Positions 1 through 9,419 of a stretch of 64,000 bases of DNA are shown one piece after another; positions within the stretch are counted from its first letter, which is position 1, and every line of letters starts with the position of its first letter. Position numbers and translations under genes: made by a program. Under the pieces are notes generated by a model, which ran no database searches, had not been told where the DNA came from, and worked only from the letters and a program-made list of their open reading frames with translations. Source of the stretch: Hymenobacter norwichensis DSM 15439 (GTDB lineage Bacteria > Bacteroidota > Bacteroidia > Cytophagales > Hymenobacteraceae); assembly GCF_000420705.1 (NCBI RefSeq), contig NZ_ATVL01000006.1, positions 496,001 to 560,000 on the forward strand. The letters are read 5' to 3'.

Positions 1-237
1 TGGATGCTGGTGTTTGATGCCAACGATTTTGTGAAACAGTATGATATGTACGCCAAGCTTCAGGAGCTTCAGGCCGAGCGCACGTACTATCTCGACAATA
101 TCGAAATGGTGAAGAAGGAGCGGGCTGAGTTGCTGAGTAGTCCGGAACTGCTGGAAAAGTTTGCGCGGGAAAAATACATCATGAAACGACCCAGCGAGGA
201 TGTATTTATTCTGGTTCCGAACCAGGAGGCTAATTAA
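1..237 (+). CDS. Septum formation initiator (DivIC/FtsB family), 3' part
   Basis: The reading frame is open to the left edge, so the N-terminus, where this family carries its single membrane helix, lies outside the window. The visible 78 residues match the extracytoplasmic part: a charged coiled coil (roughly residues 15-45, with LQELQAERTYY and VKKERAELL) followed by the typical ending EKFAREKYIMKRPSEDVFIL. Family members form the divisome subcomplex with FtsL and FtsQ. The first visible ATG (position 4) is probably internal. The family assignment is fairly secure from this C-terminal signature; the symbol is left open because FtsB and DivIC cannot be separated here. Confidence 0.85.
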   Translation, partial: WMLVFDANDFVKQYDMYAKLQELQAERTYYLDNIEMVKKERAELLSSPELLEKFAREKYIMKRPSEDVFILVPNQEAN

Positions 238-358
238 TGCTAGGCGCCGTAGCCAGATGCCAGTGGCAATAATGCATTTTGCATGAACCATGCGGAATTC
301 AGCCAGGTTGCATAGCAATGGGCGCGCCACGGAAAGGCACCAGTCCCCTGTAAAGCCT

Positions 359-847
359 ATGAAACGACTACCCTGGCTGCCTGGTATTGCTGCCGCCATT
401 GGTGCCGGCCGCTGCCGCACTGTATTACTGCTGCTATTACTAACGTTATTGAGCGTGCCATTAGGTGCTACCACGCCGGTCATGCTACCTCCTACGCAGA
501 TACAGATGGCGCGGCGGTTTTTGCTGGCGGTGCTGCACGGCGAGTTTCAAGCAGCGCAGGGGCTGCTGGCGCCCGAAGTGGGTCAGGCCCTCACGCCCGC
601 GCAGTTTCGGGTGGCGGCGCTGCCTCTGTATCAGCGCGGTCAGCACTTCGGGCCAGCCATTGACTTATACAAGCTGGGTTTCAGGCTTCGAGATGGGCAG
701 GCGCCGCAATCTTTCGTGGCTTTTATGTTCAAGGCCGATACGCTGGCCACGCGCCCGGAGGTGCAACTGGACGTAACGTTCCGCGACTCCACGGCCCGTC
801 AGATTCTGAGCTTCGGACTGATACCATTGGGAATGCAGGTTCACTAG
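359..847 (+). CDS. Secreted protein of unknown function
   Basis: This 162-residue protein begins with a clear Sec signal peptide: a basic start (MKRLPW), then a run of leucines around residues 24-31 and a cleavage-like ending (VPLGATTP). The same frame opens upstream at 290, but those residues are polar and would bury the signal, so ATG 359 is chosen. The mature part of about 120 residues has alpha/beta content resembling small DUF3887-like or NTF2-like domains (a helix with RRFLLAVLHGEFQAAQ, then alternating strands), but I cannot assign a family. It follows divIC on the same strand after about 120 bp and converges with anmK. Exported and uncharacterised is the safe description. Confidence 0.7.
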   Translation: MKRLPWLPGIAAAIGAGRCRTVLLLLLLTLLSVPLGATTPVMLPPTQIQMARRFLLAVLHGEFQAAQGLLAPEVGQALTPAQFRVAALPLYQRGQHFGPAIDLYKLGFRLRDGQAPQSFVAFMFKADTLATRPEVQLDVTFRDSTARQILSFGLIPLGMQVH

Positions 848-903
848 GGTAAGTAACGCCCGATTTAGCTGTCTTGTCCGTTCTAGGAGCTATTATCTGA
901 GAA

Positions 904-2121
904 TCATCCCGGCAGGGAAATCTTACCCATCGTAACGGCCGGAACCCGCTGTCGGCCCGCACCAATAACTATTGGTTGCCCGGCTACGGCTTCATTGGCT
1001 AGTACGGCAAACAGAATGGCCTCTTTGGCATCGGGTAGGATGCCGAGCTGCTTGGTAGTGGAGAAACGACAGTGAGAGAGGTGGCGTTGCAATGCGGCTT
1101 GTAGGCTGGGGTTGTGCGCCCCGCCACCACTAGCATAAACGGCTAGGCTTGCCTGACTCCCGAAAGCCTGTATTACTGCCTGGGCAATGCTGGTGGCACT
1201 TAGTTCGGTAAGCGTGGCCAACAAATCCTCTAACCCGAGGTGTGTGGTATTACTCTGCTCTTGAGCGTGGCGTAAGTATTCTGTACCAAACAGCTCGGGG
1301 CCGGTGGTTTTAGGTAGGAGCGCCGCAAAGAATGGATGAGCGAGCAGCGTTTTTAGTAGCCCCTCATGGACCTGACCCGCTGCCGCCAGACGCCCATCCT
1401 CATCATAGGCCATACTAGGGCGGTGGGCGCGTACAGTGGCGTCGAGTAGGGTGTTGCCGGGGCCGGTGTCGGTGCTGAAGGCGGTGCTATCGTCTTGGCC
1501 GCGGCGGGGCAGGTAGGTGAAGTTGGCAATGCCGCCTAGGTTCAGAAGTAGCCGTTCTTCTTCGAAGCTGCTGAGCAATAAGTAGTCGCCATAGGCCGCT
1601 AGGGGGGCACCCTCACCGCCGGCGGCAATGTGTTTCTGGCGAAAGTCGCTCAGCGTGATGATGCCGGTGCGTACGGCTACATGGTCGCCATCGCCAAGTT
1701 GGAGAGTGGCATTGATAGCGAAATCGGGACGCTGGTGCTGGTGGAGCGGGGCATGGTAGACGGTTTGGCCGTGGCTAGCTATGAGGTCTACCTCGGCGGC
1801 GGGCACCTGCCACTCCTGCAAGCATGCTAGCACCATATCGGCATGCAGCAGCCCTAGCCACGGATTCAGTAGCGTGAGGTATTCGAGACTCACACGTCCA
1901 TCGGAGCCGCCCGCAAATACCTGCCGAATCCGTTGGCGCACATCATTACTGTACGGTACCGTAGCAAAGTTCTCTAGCATCAGCTTGGTTTCTAGCCCGT
2001 AGCCTTCCAGCTTACATAGCGCCACATCCAGCCCATCAAGTGAAGTGCCCGACATCAACCCGATAATACGCCGGCTGGGCTGCTGAGCAATTCGAAGCAG
2101 GCGAGCTAGCTGACTATTCAT
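904..2121 (-). CDS. anmK: Anhydro-N-acetylmuramic acid kinase
   Basis: The 405-residue product phosphorylates and hydrates 1,6-anhydro-MurNAc to MurNAc-6-phosphate in cytoplasmic peptidoglycan recycling. The N-terminal phosphate-binding motif GLMSGTSLDGLDVA (residues 21-34) is diagnostic. It is followed by the ASHGQT segment (115-120), LNLGGIAN (193-200) and STDTGPGNTLLD (216-227), all conserved in the family. A glycine-rich nucleotide site, YASGGGAHNP, lies near residue 330. The length is somewhat above the usual 370-390. The gene lies downstream of hscA on the same strand, but a hairpin separates them, so it is probably transcribed separately. Confidence 0.95.
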   Translation of the reverse strand: MNSQLARLLRIAQQPSRRIIGLMSGTSLDGLDVALCKLEGYGLETKLMLENFATVPYSNDVRQRIRQVFAGGSDGRVSLEYLTLLNPWLGLLHADMVLACLQEWQVPAAEVDLIASHGQTVYHAPLHQHQRPDFAINATLQLGDGDHVAVRTGIITLSDFRQKHIAAGGEGAPLAAYGDYLLLSSFEEERLLLNLGGIANFTYLPRRGQDDSTAFSTDTGPGNTLLDATVRAHRPSMAYDEDGRLAAAGQVHEGLLKTLLAHPFFAALLPKTTGPELFGTEYLRHAQEQSNTTHLGLEDLLATLTELSATSIAQAVIQAFGSQASLAVYASGGGAHNPSLQAALQRHLSHCRFSTTKQLGILPDAKEAILFAVLANEAVAGQPIVIGAGRQRVPAVTMGKISLPG

Positions 2122-2249
2122 GTGTTTTGTGCCGTTTACTGCCGCCAGTGGAAGCAGGTATGTAGAGGAAACAAATTATGTACTCTTTATTGCTACACAG
2201 TGTCCTTAGGCTGCTCCCAAGGCACAATACTGTTTGCATAGATAGCAAA

Positions 2250-2280
2250 ACGCCCAGCTAATTGCTTGGCCGGGCGCTTT
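2250..2280 (-). terminator. Probable terminator after hscA-like gene
   Basis: Between the hscA stop and the anmK start lies an imperfect hairpin. CGCCC at 2251 pairs with GGGCG at 2271-2275, with an inner AGC/GCT pairing around a TAATT loop and an asymmetric bulge. A-rich sequence flanks one side, so on the minus strand the stem runs into a short T run. Confidence 0.5.
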
Positions 2281-2323
2281 CGAGAAGAGGAAGTACTCTA
2301 AAATGGACTGTTGATTGGCTGGT

Positions 2324-4183
2324 TTACTCGATCTTCTTACCAGCCATAGCCTGCTTTATGGAAATGTTCATCACTCGTTCAGCGTAGGGGCTGGTAAGGG
2401 CTTCCAACTCGTCTACTGCTTTCAAAATGGTGTCTTTGTCTTTGGCTTCGAGGGCTTCACGCAGGTTCTGAGTTGCAGCGGCCGTCAGCGTGATTTCTTC
2501 TTCGGTGAGGTGCTGGTGGTTTTTTTCCACGAACCGCTCCACTTGATACAGCATCTGCTCGGCCACGGTGCGGGCCTCAATCACCATGCGGGCGGCCACA
2601 TCCTCACGAGCAAACGTGAGCGAGTCCATCAACATCTTCTCCACCTGGTCGTCGGTGAGGCCGTATTGCGGCTTGATTTCCACGGCCTGGCTGGTACCCG
2701 AGCGCAGTTCAATGGCTTCCACTTTCAGAATACCATCGGCGTTCAGAATGAAATTCACATCCACCTTGGGCAAACCAGCGGGCATAGCCGGAATACCGCG
2801 CAGGTCGAACTCGGCCAGCTTGCGGTTTTCGCTCACCAAGTCCCGTTCCCCTTGGTACACCGATATTTTCAGGTTCACTTGCCCGTCCACGCTGGTGGTG
2901 TATTGGCGGCCGGCTTTGGTCGGGATTTTCGAGTTGCGGGCAATGATGGGGTCCATGAGGCCGCCCAGCGTTTCGATACCCAGCGTGAGCGGCGTCACGT
3001 CGAGCAGCAGCACGTCGCGGCGGTTACCGCCCAGGATGTCCGCCTGAATAGCGGCGCCTAGTGCTACCACTTCGTCGGGATTGAGCGAACTGTTGGCGGG
3101 CTGTTTGAAAAACGCGGATACGGAATCATACACCAGCGGTACCCGCGTCGAGCCGCCCACGAGCAGCACGGCATCTAGGTCGGTGGGCGTGAGCTTGGCA
3201 TCGGTGAGGGCTTGGCGGCAGCTTACAATGGTGCGTTCTACCAGTGGGCCCACCAAGCTGTTGAACTTCGCTTTGCTGAGCGGCAGTTGCGTGCCGTGGA
3301 AGTCGAATTCCAAGGAATCTTGCTGGCTGAGCTGCTTCTTGGCTTCTTCGGCCAACAAGCGTAGCTCTTGTTGCCTCGATGGGTTCTGAAACAGAACTGC
3401 GGAAAGCTGGTATTCAGCGGCCCAATAGTCGTAAATGGCGCGGTCCAGGTCGTCGCCGCCCAGGTAGGTGTCGCCGTTGGTGCTGAGTACCTCGAAAATG
3501 CCTTGCTGAATGCGCAGGATACTAACGTCGAAGGTGCCGCCGCCCAGGTCGTACACGGCCACGGTTTTCTCCTCGTCGGGGCTCAGCCCGATGCCGTAGG
3601 CCAGCGCGGCTGCTGTGGGCTCATTCACGATGCGCAGCACTTCTAAGCCAGCCAAGCGGCCAGCGTCGCGGGTGGCTTGGCGCTGGGAGTCGTTGAAGTA
3701 AGCCGGTACCGTGATAACCGCTTTGTTGACGGGCGTTTTGAGGGCGTGCTCGGCGCGGCTCCGCAGTTCCTTCAAGATTTCGGCCGACAGCTCGATAGGG
3801 GAGTAGAACTTCTCGCCGACCCGGATTTTTACCAGGCCCTCCGAGTTGTCGTCGATTACCCGGTAGCCAAGCTCGGTTGCGTGGTTGCCGAGGTCTTTGT
3901 AGCTTTTACCCAATAGGCGCTTCACCGAGTAAATCGTGTTTTGCGGATCAGTGAGCAAGTACTGTTTGGCGTCGGTGCCCACAATGGGCGTGTCGCCGCC
4001 AGCGGGGAAGTGCACCACCGACGGCACGATGGTACCCCGGTCCAGGTCGTTGATGGCGTGCGGCTGCCGGGTTTCCGGATGGATGTAGGCTACCAACGAA
4101 TTGGTCGTGCCTAAATCAATACCTACGATAATCTCTTCCTGCTGAATACTCCCGGTGGAGAGGTTGATTGCGACTTTAGCCAT
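2324..4183 (-). CDS. hscA: Hsp70 chaperone, HscA/DnaK type
   Basis: This 619-residue Hsp70 has the ATPase signatures [13 protein letters not shown] (residues 21-33), [13 protein letters not shown] (near 216) and [13 protein letters not shown] (near 345), followed by the substrate-binding domain with [14 protein letters not shown] and a helical lid. Its length and short C-terminus fit HscA (about 616 residues) better than DnaK (about 635-640, with an acidic glycine-rich tail), and an N-terminal extension of about 18 residues precedes the first strand, as in HscA. HscA assists Fe-S cluster transfer from the scaffold IscU. No isc or suf genes are adjacent, so the HscA rather than DnaK call rests on length and architecture only. 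Confidence 0.8.
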   Translation of the reverse strand: MAKVAINLSTGSIQQEEIIVGIDLGTTNSLVAYIHPETRQPHAINDLDRGTIVPSVVHFPAGGDTPIVGTDAKQYLLTDPQNTIYSVKRLLGKSYKDLGNHATELGYRVIDDNSEGLVKIRVGEKFYSPIELSAEILKELRSRAEHALKTPVNKAVITVPAYFNDSQRQATRDAGRLAGLEVLRIVNEPTAAALAYGIGLSPDEEKTVAVYDLGGGTFDVSILRIQQGIFEVLSTNGDTYLGGDDLDRAIYDYWAAEYQLSAVLFQNPSRQQELRLLAEEAKKQLSQQDSLEFDFHGTQLPLSKAKFNSLVGPLVERTIVSCRQALTDAKLTPTDLDAVLLVGGSTRVPLVYDSVSAFFKQPANSSLNPDEVVALGAAIQADILGGNRRDVLLLDVTPLTLGIETLGGLMDPIIARNSKIPTKAGRQYTTSVDGQVNLKISVYQGERDLVSENRKLAEFDLRGIPAMPAGLPKVDVNFILNADGILKVEAIELRSGTSQAVEIKPQYGLTDDQVEKMLMDSLTFAREDVAARMVIEARTVAEQMLYQVERFVEKNHQHLTEEEITLTAAATQNLREALEAKDKDTILKAVDELEALTSPYAERVMNISIKQAMAGKKIE

Positions 4184-4607
4184 GCCTAGTAGAACGGAGC
4201 GCCGGAGCGTGCAAAATGGGCGCTACAGAGCCCGGCAGTAATAGAACTGGCAGGGTGTAACGCAAACGCAAAAATAACGAAGAATTGCCGGTAGAGGCTT
4301 CTTCGCTCATTTCTATGGTATCTATCCAATACGCTTCTAAAAAACTGTTCATAATTAAGGGAAAGTAAAGCGTAATAAGTCCGGATACGGTTGGGTTTGC
4401 GTAGCTTGATATAGAATTGAGGTTATATAATTTAAGTGCAAACAAAATACGTGATTCAGGGCCGCCTAAAATGATACGTGCACGGCCAATTTATTGCTGA
4501 TTACCCGCCCCGATTTCCCCTGTTGCAGCTTCTCGACTTGCTTCCACTACTTGCCGATTTTCGGTAGGCTGGCTGTTTATTTTCCATTTTCTCCCACCAT
4601 CTTCACC
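4184..4607. promoter_or_regulatory. Divergent intergenic region, hscA / DUF4331
   Basis: This 424-bp AT-rich stretch separates the divergent hscA-like gene and the first DUF4331 gene. On the minus strand, TATTTTTG at 4269-4276 fits the Bacteroidota -7 consensus TAnnTTTG, about 90 bp before the hscA start; a good -33 partner is not obvious. On the plus strand, a 33-base block at 4554-4586 is repeated almost exactly ahead of the second DUF4331 gene (described separately). Short open frames here have no coding signature. I see nothing else. Confidence 0.5.
4554..4586 (+). promoter_or_regulatory. Conserved leader block, copy 1
   Basis: This block matches 7105-7137 at 31 of 33 positions, although the DNA on either side has diverged. 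It opens with the small palindrome CCGA-TTT-TCGG and continues with GGCTGTTTATTTTCCA. It ends 21 bp before the ATG of the first DUF4331 gene. It may be a promoter, an operator or an RNA hairpin in the 5' UTR; the sequence alone does not decide. Confidence 0.55.
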
Positions 4608-6707
4608 ATGAAAAAAAGTCTTACACGTCCCATTATTCCGGTAGCAGTAGCCGCCGCTGCCGTTGCAGGGTTTTTGGCCTGGAGCAACCCCAGCACGCAG
4701 TTGGAAGCCAGTAGCCACCGGGAGGCTCCCCTCATTGCCGACGACCCATTAGCCGATAACACCGACCTCTACGCATTCCGCGACCCGGTTAACTCGGAGA
4801 TGATCAACATCATTGCCAACTATATTCCGCTGGAGCTACCCCAGGGTGGCCCGAACTACAATACGTTTGGGGAGAACGTCCGTTACGAGATTCATATAAA
4901 GAACTCGACCACGGTAAACCCCACCGGCGACAACATCACCTACCGCTTCACATTCACGCGCACCAATCAGGACCCCACTACGTTTTTCAATATCCGGCTG
5001 GGGCAGCAGAACCTGAAGACCACTTACATCTGCGAAAAGAGCGTGAATGGTGGTGCTTTCAGCACTATTGTTACCAACGGCGTGGTGCCGCCGCCTAATA
5101 TTGGGCCGCGTTCCATTGAAAGTGGCGCAGGGTTGAACACCACCTACAACGCCCTGATGACGGGTGCCATACAGACGGCTGGCGCGGCCAAAATCTTCTG
5201 TGGCCCTGTTGATGACCCCTTCTTCGTGGATTTGGGCGGCATCTTCGATTTGGGCGGCGTACGTACCGCTACTGCTCGCGACGGGGTTGCCCGTAAGAAC
5301 ACCCACGCCATTGCCCTGCAAATCCCGATTTCGGAGTTGCAGAAAGACGGCAAAACCGGCGTTATGGCCGCCAACATCCTCGACCCCGACTTCGTGATTG
5401 GAGTATGGGCGTCGGCTAGCCGGCCATCCATGCGCACGCTGAATGCTGATGGCACCCAGACCCACACGGGTAGCTGGGTGCAGGTGTCGCGCCTGGGTAT
5501 GCCGCTCACCAACGAAGTGATTATCCCGGTTGGTGGCAAAGATGGCTGGAACGCCCGTGTGCCCGGCGCCGAGCGTGCCGCCGACGATGACTACTTCACC
5601 AACCCTGAGTTGGGCCTGTATATGGCTGATAACGCGCCGGTTGCCCCCGCTGCCCCCAAGCCCGCCGGCCAGACGTATTATGGCGAAGCCGTACCCGGTT
5701 TGGGTTCGTTGCGCATCCAGTCGAACTCGTTGCAGAGCTTCGACTTCCGCAATGGAGCTAACGGCGTCTCAGGCCTTACGGCCGCACAACGTGCTGGTAC
5801 CGTGTTTGCTGATGCCACGTTTGGTCCGTATCTGCTGCGGGCCGGTAAGCCTCGTTCGGTTGACATTCTGCCGATTTTCCACACGGGGGTGCCCAACCTG
5901 CCGCCGTATCAATTGGCCAATGGTAAAAACGGTAATCCGCTAGCAGCTGGTAAGCCCTTTATCAACAACTTTCTGCCGGTTATCGGCGACATGTTGCGCC
6001 TGAATATGGCCGTGCCCACCACGCCCCGTAACTCACCTGCTTTTAGTTCGGAAGGTTTGTTGGCGGCTGCGGTTGCTGGTCTTACGGTAGCCCCTTACAA
6101 CACCAACGCCAATCTGGAATTTATTCCGAATATGGATGGCTTCCCGAATGGTCGGCGGTTGGAAGATGACGTAACCCGCATCGAACTACAAGCTGTGGGT
6201 GGTGCTGTACTAGCAGCTATTGGCCTGTGGTACGACGACTATACCGCTGGTGGAGCTAATCCAGTTACGGCACAACTAGGAGGTGTACTCAGCTTCCGCA
6301 CGGGAGTAGAAGCCAACGATACCACGTTCAAAGCAGCATTCCCATACCTACAAACGCCGTGGAGCGGCACCAAAGCCCAGCGCGTGGCTTTGTCGCAACG
6401 TGCTCCTTCGGGCGGATTGGGCTTACAGGGCGGAGCTATTGCCTCGTTGCAAGCCTTCCCAAATCCGATAGTTGACCAAACGACGTTCCGCTACGAAGTA
6501 GGCGTAAAAAGCACCCTCTCGTTGGTGGTTTCTGATATGATGGGCCGTAAAGTAAGCACGCTCATCAAGTCGAAAGAATACAAGCCGGGTACCTACGAGT
6601 ACAAGTGGCAATTACCTGAATCGATGGCTGCTGGTACATATGTAGCCACATTCTACAGCGGCGCTACAGTGGTACAATCTGTGAAGCTGATCCATCAGCC
6701 TCGCTAG
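4608..6707 (+). CDS. DUF4331 protein with T9SS sorting domain, copy A
   Basis: This 699-residue protein starts at ATG 4608; the upstream extension of the frame would precede the signal peptide (MKKSLTRPIIPVAVAAAAVAG). The hallmark DUF4331 N-terminus ASSHREAPLIADDP lies at residues 34-47, and the domain fills most of the chain. The last 80 residues form a type A sorting domain (FPNPIVDQTTFRYE, SDMMGRKVSTL, ending VKLIHQPR), indicating export by Sec and then type IX secretion to the surface or medium. No enzymatic function is established for DUF4331. The next gene encodes a close paralogue, and downstream genes suggest a metal or surface role. Confidence 0.88.
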   Translation: MKKSLTRPIIPVAVAAAAVAGFLAWSNPSTQLEASSHREAPLIADDPLADNTDLYAFRDPVNSEMINIIANYIPLELPQGGPNYNTFGENVRYEIHIKNSTTVNPTGDNITYRFTFTRTNQDPTTFFNIRLGQQNLKTTYICEKSVNGGAFSTIVTNGVVPPPNIGPRSIESGAGLNTTYNALMTGAIQTAGAAKIFCGPVDDPFFVDLGGIFDLGGVRTATARDGVARKNTHAIALQIPISELQKDGKTGVMAANILDPDFVIGVWASASRPSMRTLNADGTQTHTGSWVQVSRLGMPLTNEVIIPVGGKDGWNARVPGAERAADDDYFTNPELGLYMADNAPVAPAAPKPAGQTYYGEAVPGLGSLRIQSNSLQSFDFRNGANGVSGLTAAQRAGTVFADATFGPYLLRAGKPRSVDILPIFHTGVPNLPPYQLANGKNGNPLAAGKPFINNFLPVIGDMLRLNMAVPTTPRNSPAFSSEGLLAAAVAGLTVAPYNTNANLEFIPNMDGFPNGRRLEDDVTRIELQAVGGAVLAAIGLWYDDYTAGGANPVTAQLGGVLSFRTGVEANDTTFKAAFPYLQTPWSGTKAQRVALSQRAPSGGLGLQGGAIASLQAFPNPIVDQTTFRYEVGVKSTLSLVVSDMMGRKVSTLIKSKEYKPGTYEYKWQLPESMAAGTYVATFYSGATVVQSVKLIHQPR

Positions 6708-6728
6708 GTAGCACAGTAAGTAGTTAAT

Positions 6729-6791
6729 AGGAGAGCCAGAGAAGTTGCCGGCGCGTTATGCGTCGGTAGCTTCTCTGGCTCTCCTGTTTTT
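6729..6791 (+). terminator. Long intrinsic terminator after DUF4331 copy A
   Basis: The left arm at 6729-6754 pairs with 6760-6785 over 26 positions, the outer 16 perfectly and the inner ones with three G-T wobbles. The loop is GTTAT and a T-rich tract follows. This should end the first transcript before the second DUF4331 gene. Confidence 0.85.
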
Positions 6792-7158
6792 ATGACATTG
6801 GGTGCTGTTACGGGCATTTGCTGGCAGGAATAACGCAAAACAGATCAGAAAGACGAGAATAGAAGGATTCGGAGGGTATTTGTATTTATAACGAAAATAA
6901 TAAATAATTGTATATAATTACGGTTAAGCTAAATCCAGATATAGTGGCGTCTGCGTATTGATCAGTAGTAAGGCACTTGGTTCACAGGGGCCTAAGTACG
7001 CTGGCAATTCCTTTCGATAGTACGCTGCTTCCCGGCTGCCTTGTGGTGGTCGTTCGTTACGCTTTTTTGCCTTTTTCTTCTTTCTGACCCACTCCCAAAA
7101 CCTACCGATTTTCGGTGGGGTGGCTGTTTATTTTCCACCATTTAACCCTTTTTTTATC
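6792..7158 (+). promoter_or_regulatory. Intergenic region upstream of DUF4331 copy B
   Basis: This region of about 367 bp lies between the terminator and the second DUF4331 ATG. It holds an AT-rich core (about 6880-6930) suited to a promoter, and the second copy of the 33-base leader block at 7105-7137. No coding sequence is evident. Confidence 0.45.
7105..7137 (+). promoter_or_regulatory. Conserved leader block, copy 2
   Basis: This is the counterpart of 4554-4586, with two substitutions (A to G and C to G). The ACCGA-TTT-TCGGT palindrome is complete here and one base pair longer than in copy 1, where the outer pair would be a G-T wobble. It ends 21 bp before the ATG at 7159, the same spacing as copy 1. 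Confidence 0.55.
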
Positions 7159-9267
7159 ATGAAGAAAACGCTTACCCGTCCTATCCTCCAACTGTCAGTG
7201 GTGGCCGCTTCGGTGGCTGGCCTGATGGTGTGGAGCGGACAAAAAGCCCCGCTAGAGGCCTCCAGTCACCGGGAGGCCCCGCTCATCGCCGACGACCCGG
7301 TAGCCGACAACACCGACGTCTACGCGTTCCGTAGCCCTGATGACCCTACCAAGGTGACCATCATTGCCAACTACATCCCGTTTCAGCTGCCGCAGGGTGG
7401 CCCGAACTACTACCACTTCGGGGAGAATGTTCGCTACGAGATTCACATCAAGAACAAGACCACTACAGAAGGTGATGACATCACCTACCGGTTTACGTTC
7501 ACCCGCACCAACGAAGACCCCACCACGCACTTCAACATTCGGCTGGGGAAAGAAAACCTGAAAACCACCTACCGAGCCGAAATGAGCATGGCGGGTGGTC
7601 CGTTCACTACCATTGTAGCCAATGGCGTGGTGCCCGCCTACAATGTAGGGCCGCGCGCTATTTCCAGCCCGGTGGGCTTGAACGTAGCCGACTACAACAC
7701 ACTTATTCAGAATTCCATCCAGACGCTGGGTAACGGTACCAAGGTGTTCTGCGGACCAGTAGATGATCCATTTTTCGTTGACATTGGAGGCATCGAGGAT
7801 TTGGGCGGCGTACGGCGCAACAGTGCCCGCGACGGTCTGTTCCACAAGAATGTGAACACCATTGCTCTCCAGATTCCGATCAACTTGCTGCAAAAAGATG
7901 GCAAGCCGGTTTCGCAGGCGGCCAACATCCTCGACTCCGATTATATCATTGGGGTATGGGCTTCGGCTAGCCGGCCATCTATGCGCACCTTGGGTAACTT
8001 CGGGATTCCAACTACCTCGGGCGAATACGTGCAGGTTTCGCGCCTGGGCATGCCGCTCACCAACGAAGTGGTGAACCCCGTAGGCAGCAAAGACGAGTGG
8101 AACGGCCGCACGCCGTACAACGAGAACCGCGCCTTCGACAATTACTTCAACAACCCCGAGCTGGCGCTGTATATGGACGACAGCAAGTTCGGTTCGGCAG
8201 TACCCGGTATCGGCGACCTGCGCATCCAAACCCGCTCACTCGGTCAGTTCGACTTCCGCAACGGTGCCAACGGTCTTGCAGGCCTGCTTGGCAACCCAGC
8301 AACGGCAGGTACGGCTCTCGCGCCACAGGCTCAGGGTGGTTTCGGCGAGTATTTGCTACGCACCGGTCAGCCACGTTCCGTAGACTTGCTGCCGATTTTT
8401 CATACCGGTGTTCCTAACCTGCGTCCGTACCAATTAGCTACGGGTAAAGGCGGCAATCCACTGGCAGCAGGCAAGCCGTTCATCAACAACTTCTTGCCTG
8501 TTGTTAATGCCAACGGTATTGGTGGTGACATGCTACGCCTGAACATGGCCGTGCCGGTTACGCCCCGCAACTCGCCTGACTTCAGCCCACTGGGCTTGGT
8601 ATATGCAGCTGTAGTTGGCAACACCGACCCGCGCTACAACGGCTCTACCGCCTTGCAAGCCATTCCGAACATGGACGGCTTCCCGAACGGCCGCCGTTTA
8701 GAGGATGACGTGGTACGTATCGAACTACAAGCTGTAAGTGGCTTGGTGCTGGCCGCCATCGGCTTGCCCTACGACGATAACCCAACCGGGATGCCGAGCC
8801 CCTACTCGCAGAAAATGCAGGAGGTTATTAGCTTCACCACAGGTGTAGGCCGCAACGATACCACGCTGAAGATGATGTTCCCCTTCCAGCAAACGCCTTG
8901 GGCTGGTACCAACCCACAATTGGGCGGACCTCGCTACAGCGACGGAGTAGCGCAAGCCAACCGTGGTGCTGCCTCGGCGCTGGGCTTGCAGCCTGCTAAA
9001 GTGGCTACTGCTGAGAACTACCCGAACCCGTTCACGGATCAAACCACGTTCCGCTATGACGTAACGGTAAATGCTCCAATTAGCATCACCGTTTCGGATA
9101 TGATGGGCCGTAAAGTGGCTACTATCGTCAAAAGCAAAGTGCACGCTCCTGGCTCGTACGAAGTGAACTGGCGGACCGGCAACCTGAAAAAGGGCGACTA
9201 CATTGCCACGATTTCAACCGGCTCGACGGTGCTGCAAACGGTGCGCCTAGTACACGATACCAAGTAA
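7159..9267 (+). CDS. DUF4331 protein with T9SS sorting domain, copy B
   Basis: This 702-residue paralogue of the preceding gene is alignable end to end. ATG 7159 gives the signal peptide MKKTLTRPILQLSVVAASVAG, and SSHREAPLIADDP again starts at residue 35. Shared blocks include the NYIPFQLPQGGPNY segment, the PVDDPFFVD segment and FIPNMDGFPNGRRLEDDV (here AIPNMDGFPNGRRLEDDV). The C-terminus (NYPNPFTDQTTFRYD, SDMMGRKVATI, VRLVHDTK) is a type A sorting domain. Its own upstream region and the terminators on both sides suggest independent transcription. The function is unknown. Confidence 0.88.
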   Translation: MKKTLTRPILQLSVVAASVAGLMVWSGQKAPLEASSHREAPLIADDPVADNTDVYAFRSPDDPTKVTIIANYIPFQLPQGGPNYYHFGENVRYEIHIKNKTTTEGDDITYRFTFTRTNEDPTTHFNIRLGKENLKTTYRAEMSMAGGPFTTIVANGVVPAYNVGPRAISSPVGLNVADYNTLIQNSIQTLGNGTKVFCGPVDDPFFVDIGGIEDLGGVRRNSARDGLFHKNVNTIALQIPINLLQKDGKPVSQAANILDSDYIIGVWASASRPSMRTLGNFGIPTTSGEYVQVSRLGMPLTNEVVNPVGSKDEWNGRTPYNENRAFDNYFNNPELALYMDDSKFGSAVPGIGDLRIQTRSLGQFDFRNGANGLAGLLGNPATAGTALAPQAQGGFGEYLLRTGQPRSVDLLPIFHTGVPNLRPYQLATGKGGNPLAAGKPFINNFLPVVNANGIGGDMLRLNMAVPVTPRNSPDFSPLGLVYAAVVGNTDPRYNGSTALQAIPNMDGFPNGRRLEDDVVRIELQAVSGLVLAAIGLPYDDNPTGMPSPYSQKMQEVISFTTGVGRNDTTLKMMFPFQQTPWAGTNPQLGGPRYSDGVAQANRGAASALGLQPAKVATAENYPNPFTDQTTFRYDVTVNAPISITVSDMMGRKVATIVKSKVHAPGSYEVNWRTGNLKKGDYIATISTGSTVLQTVRLVHDTK

Positions 9268-9345
9268 AAATTGGATCCTTAATTACTGGTTGAGCTACCA
9301 GTAATCCAGTGTCAAATTTACCTCGTAGATTGACGTAGGAACTAG

Positions 9346-9377
9346 ATAGCCGGCTCCGTTTGGGGTCGGCTATTTTT
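9346..9377 (+). terminator. Intrinsic terminator after DUF4331 copy B
   Basis: AGCCGGCTCC (9348-9357) pairs with GGGGTCGGCT (9362-9371), including two G-T wobbles, around a GTTT loop. T-A pairs extend the base and ATTTTT follows. A separate 9-bp hairpin (ATTACTGGT, 9282-9290, with 9297-9305) lies just upstream without a T run. Confidence 0.75.
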
Positions 9378-9419
9378 CCTCTTGGCAACCCCTCTTCGCT
9401 CTCCTTTTCCCACCAATTC

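Noticed and set aside
2324..4183. DnaK main chaperone instead of HscA-like
   Set aside because: No dnaJ or grpE is adjacent, the C-terminal acidic tail is missing and the length suits HscA, though the distinction is not absolute.
4176..4445. 89-codon frame on the minus strand upstream of the hscA-like gene
   Set aside because: It overlaps the hscA promoter region, and has no homology-like features or plausible ribosome-binding context.
7252..8229. Open frame of 325 codons on the minus strand inside DUF4331 copy B
   Set aside because: It mirrors a conserved gene on the other strand; similar antisense frames appear in copy A, as expected for GC-rich coding DNA.
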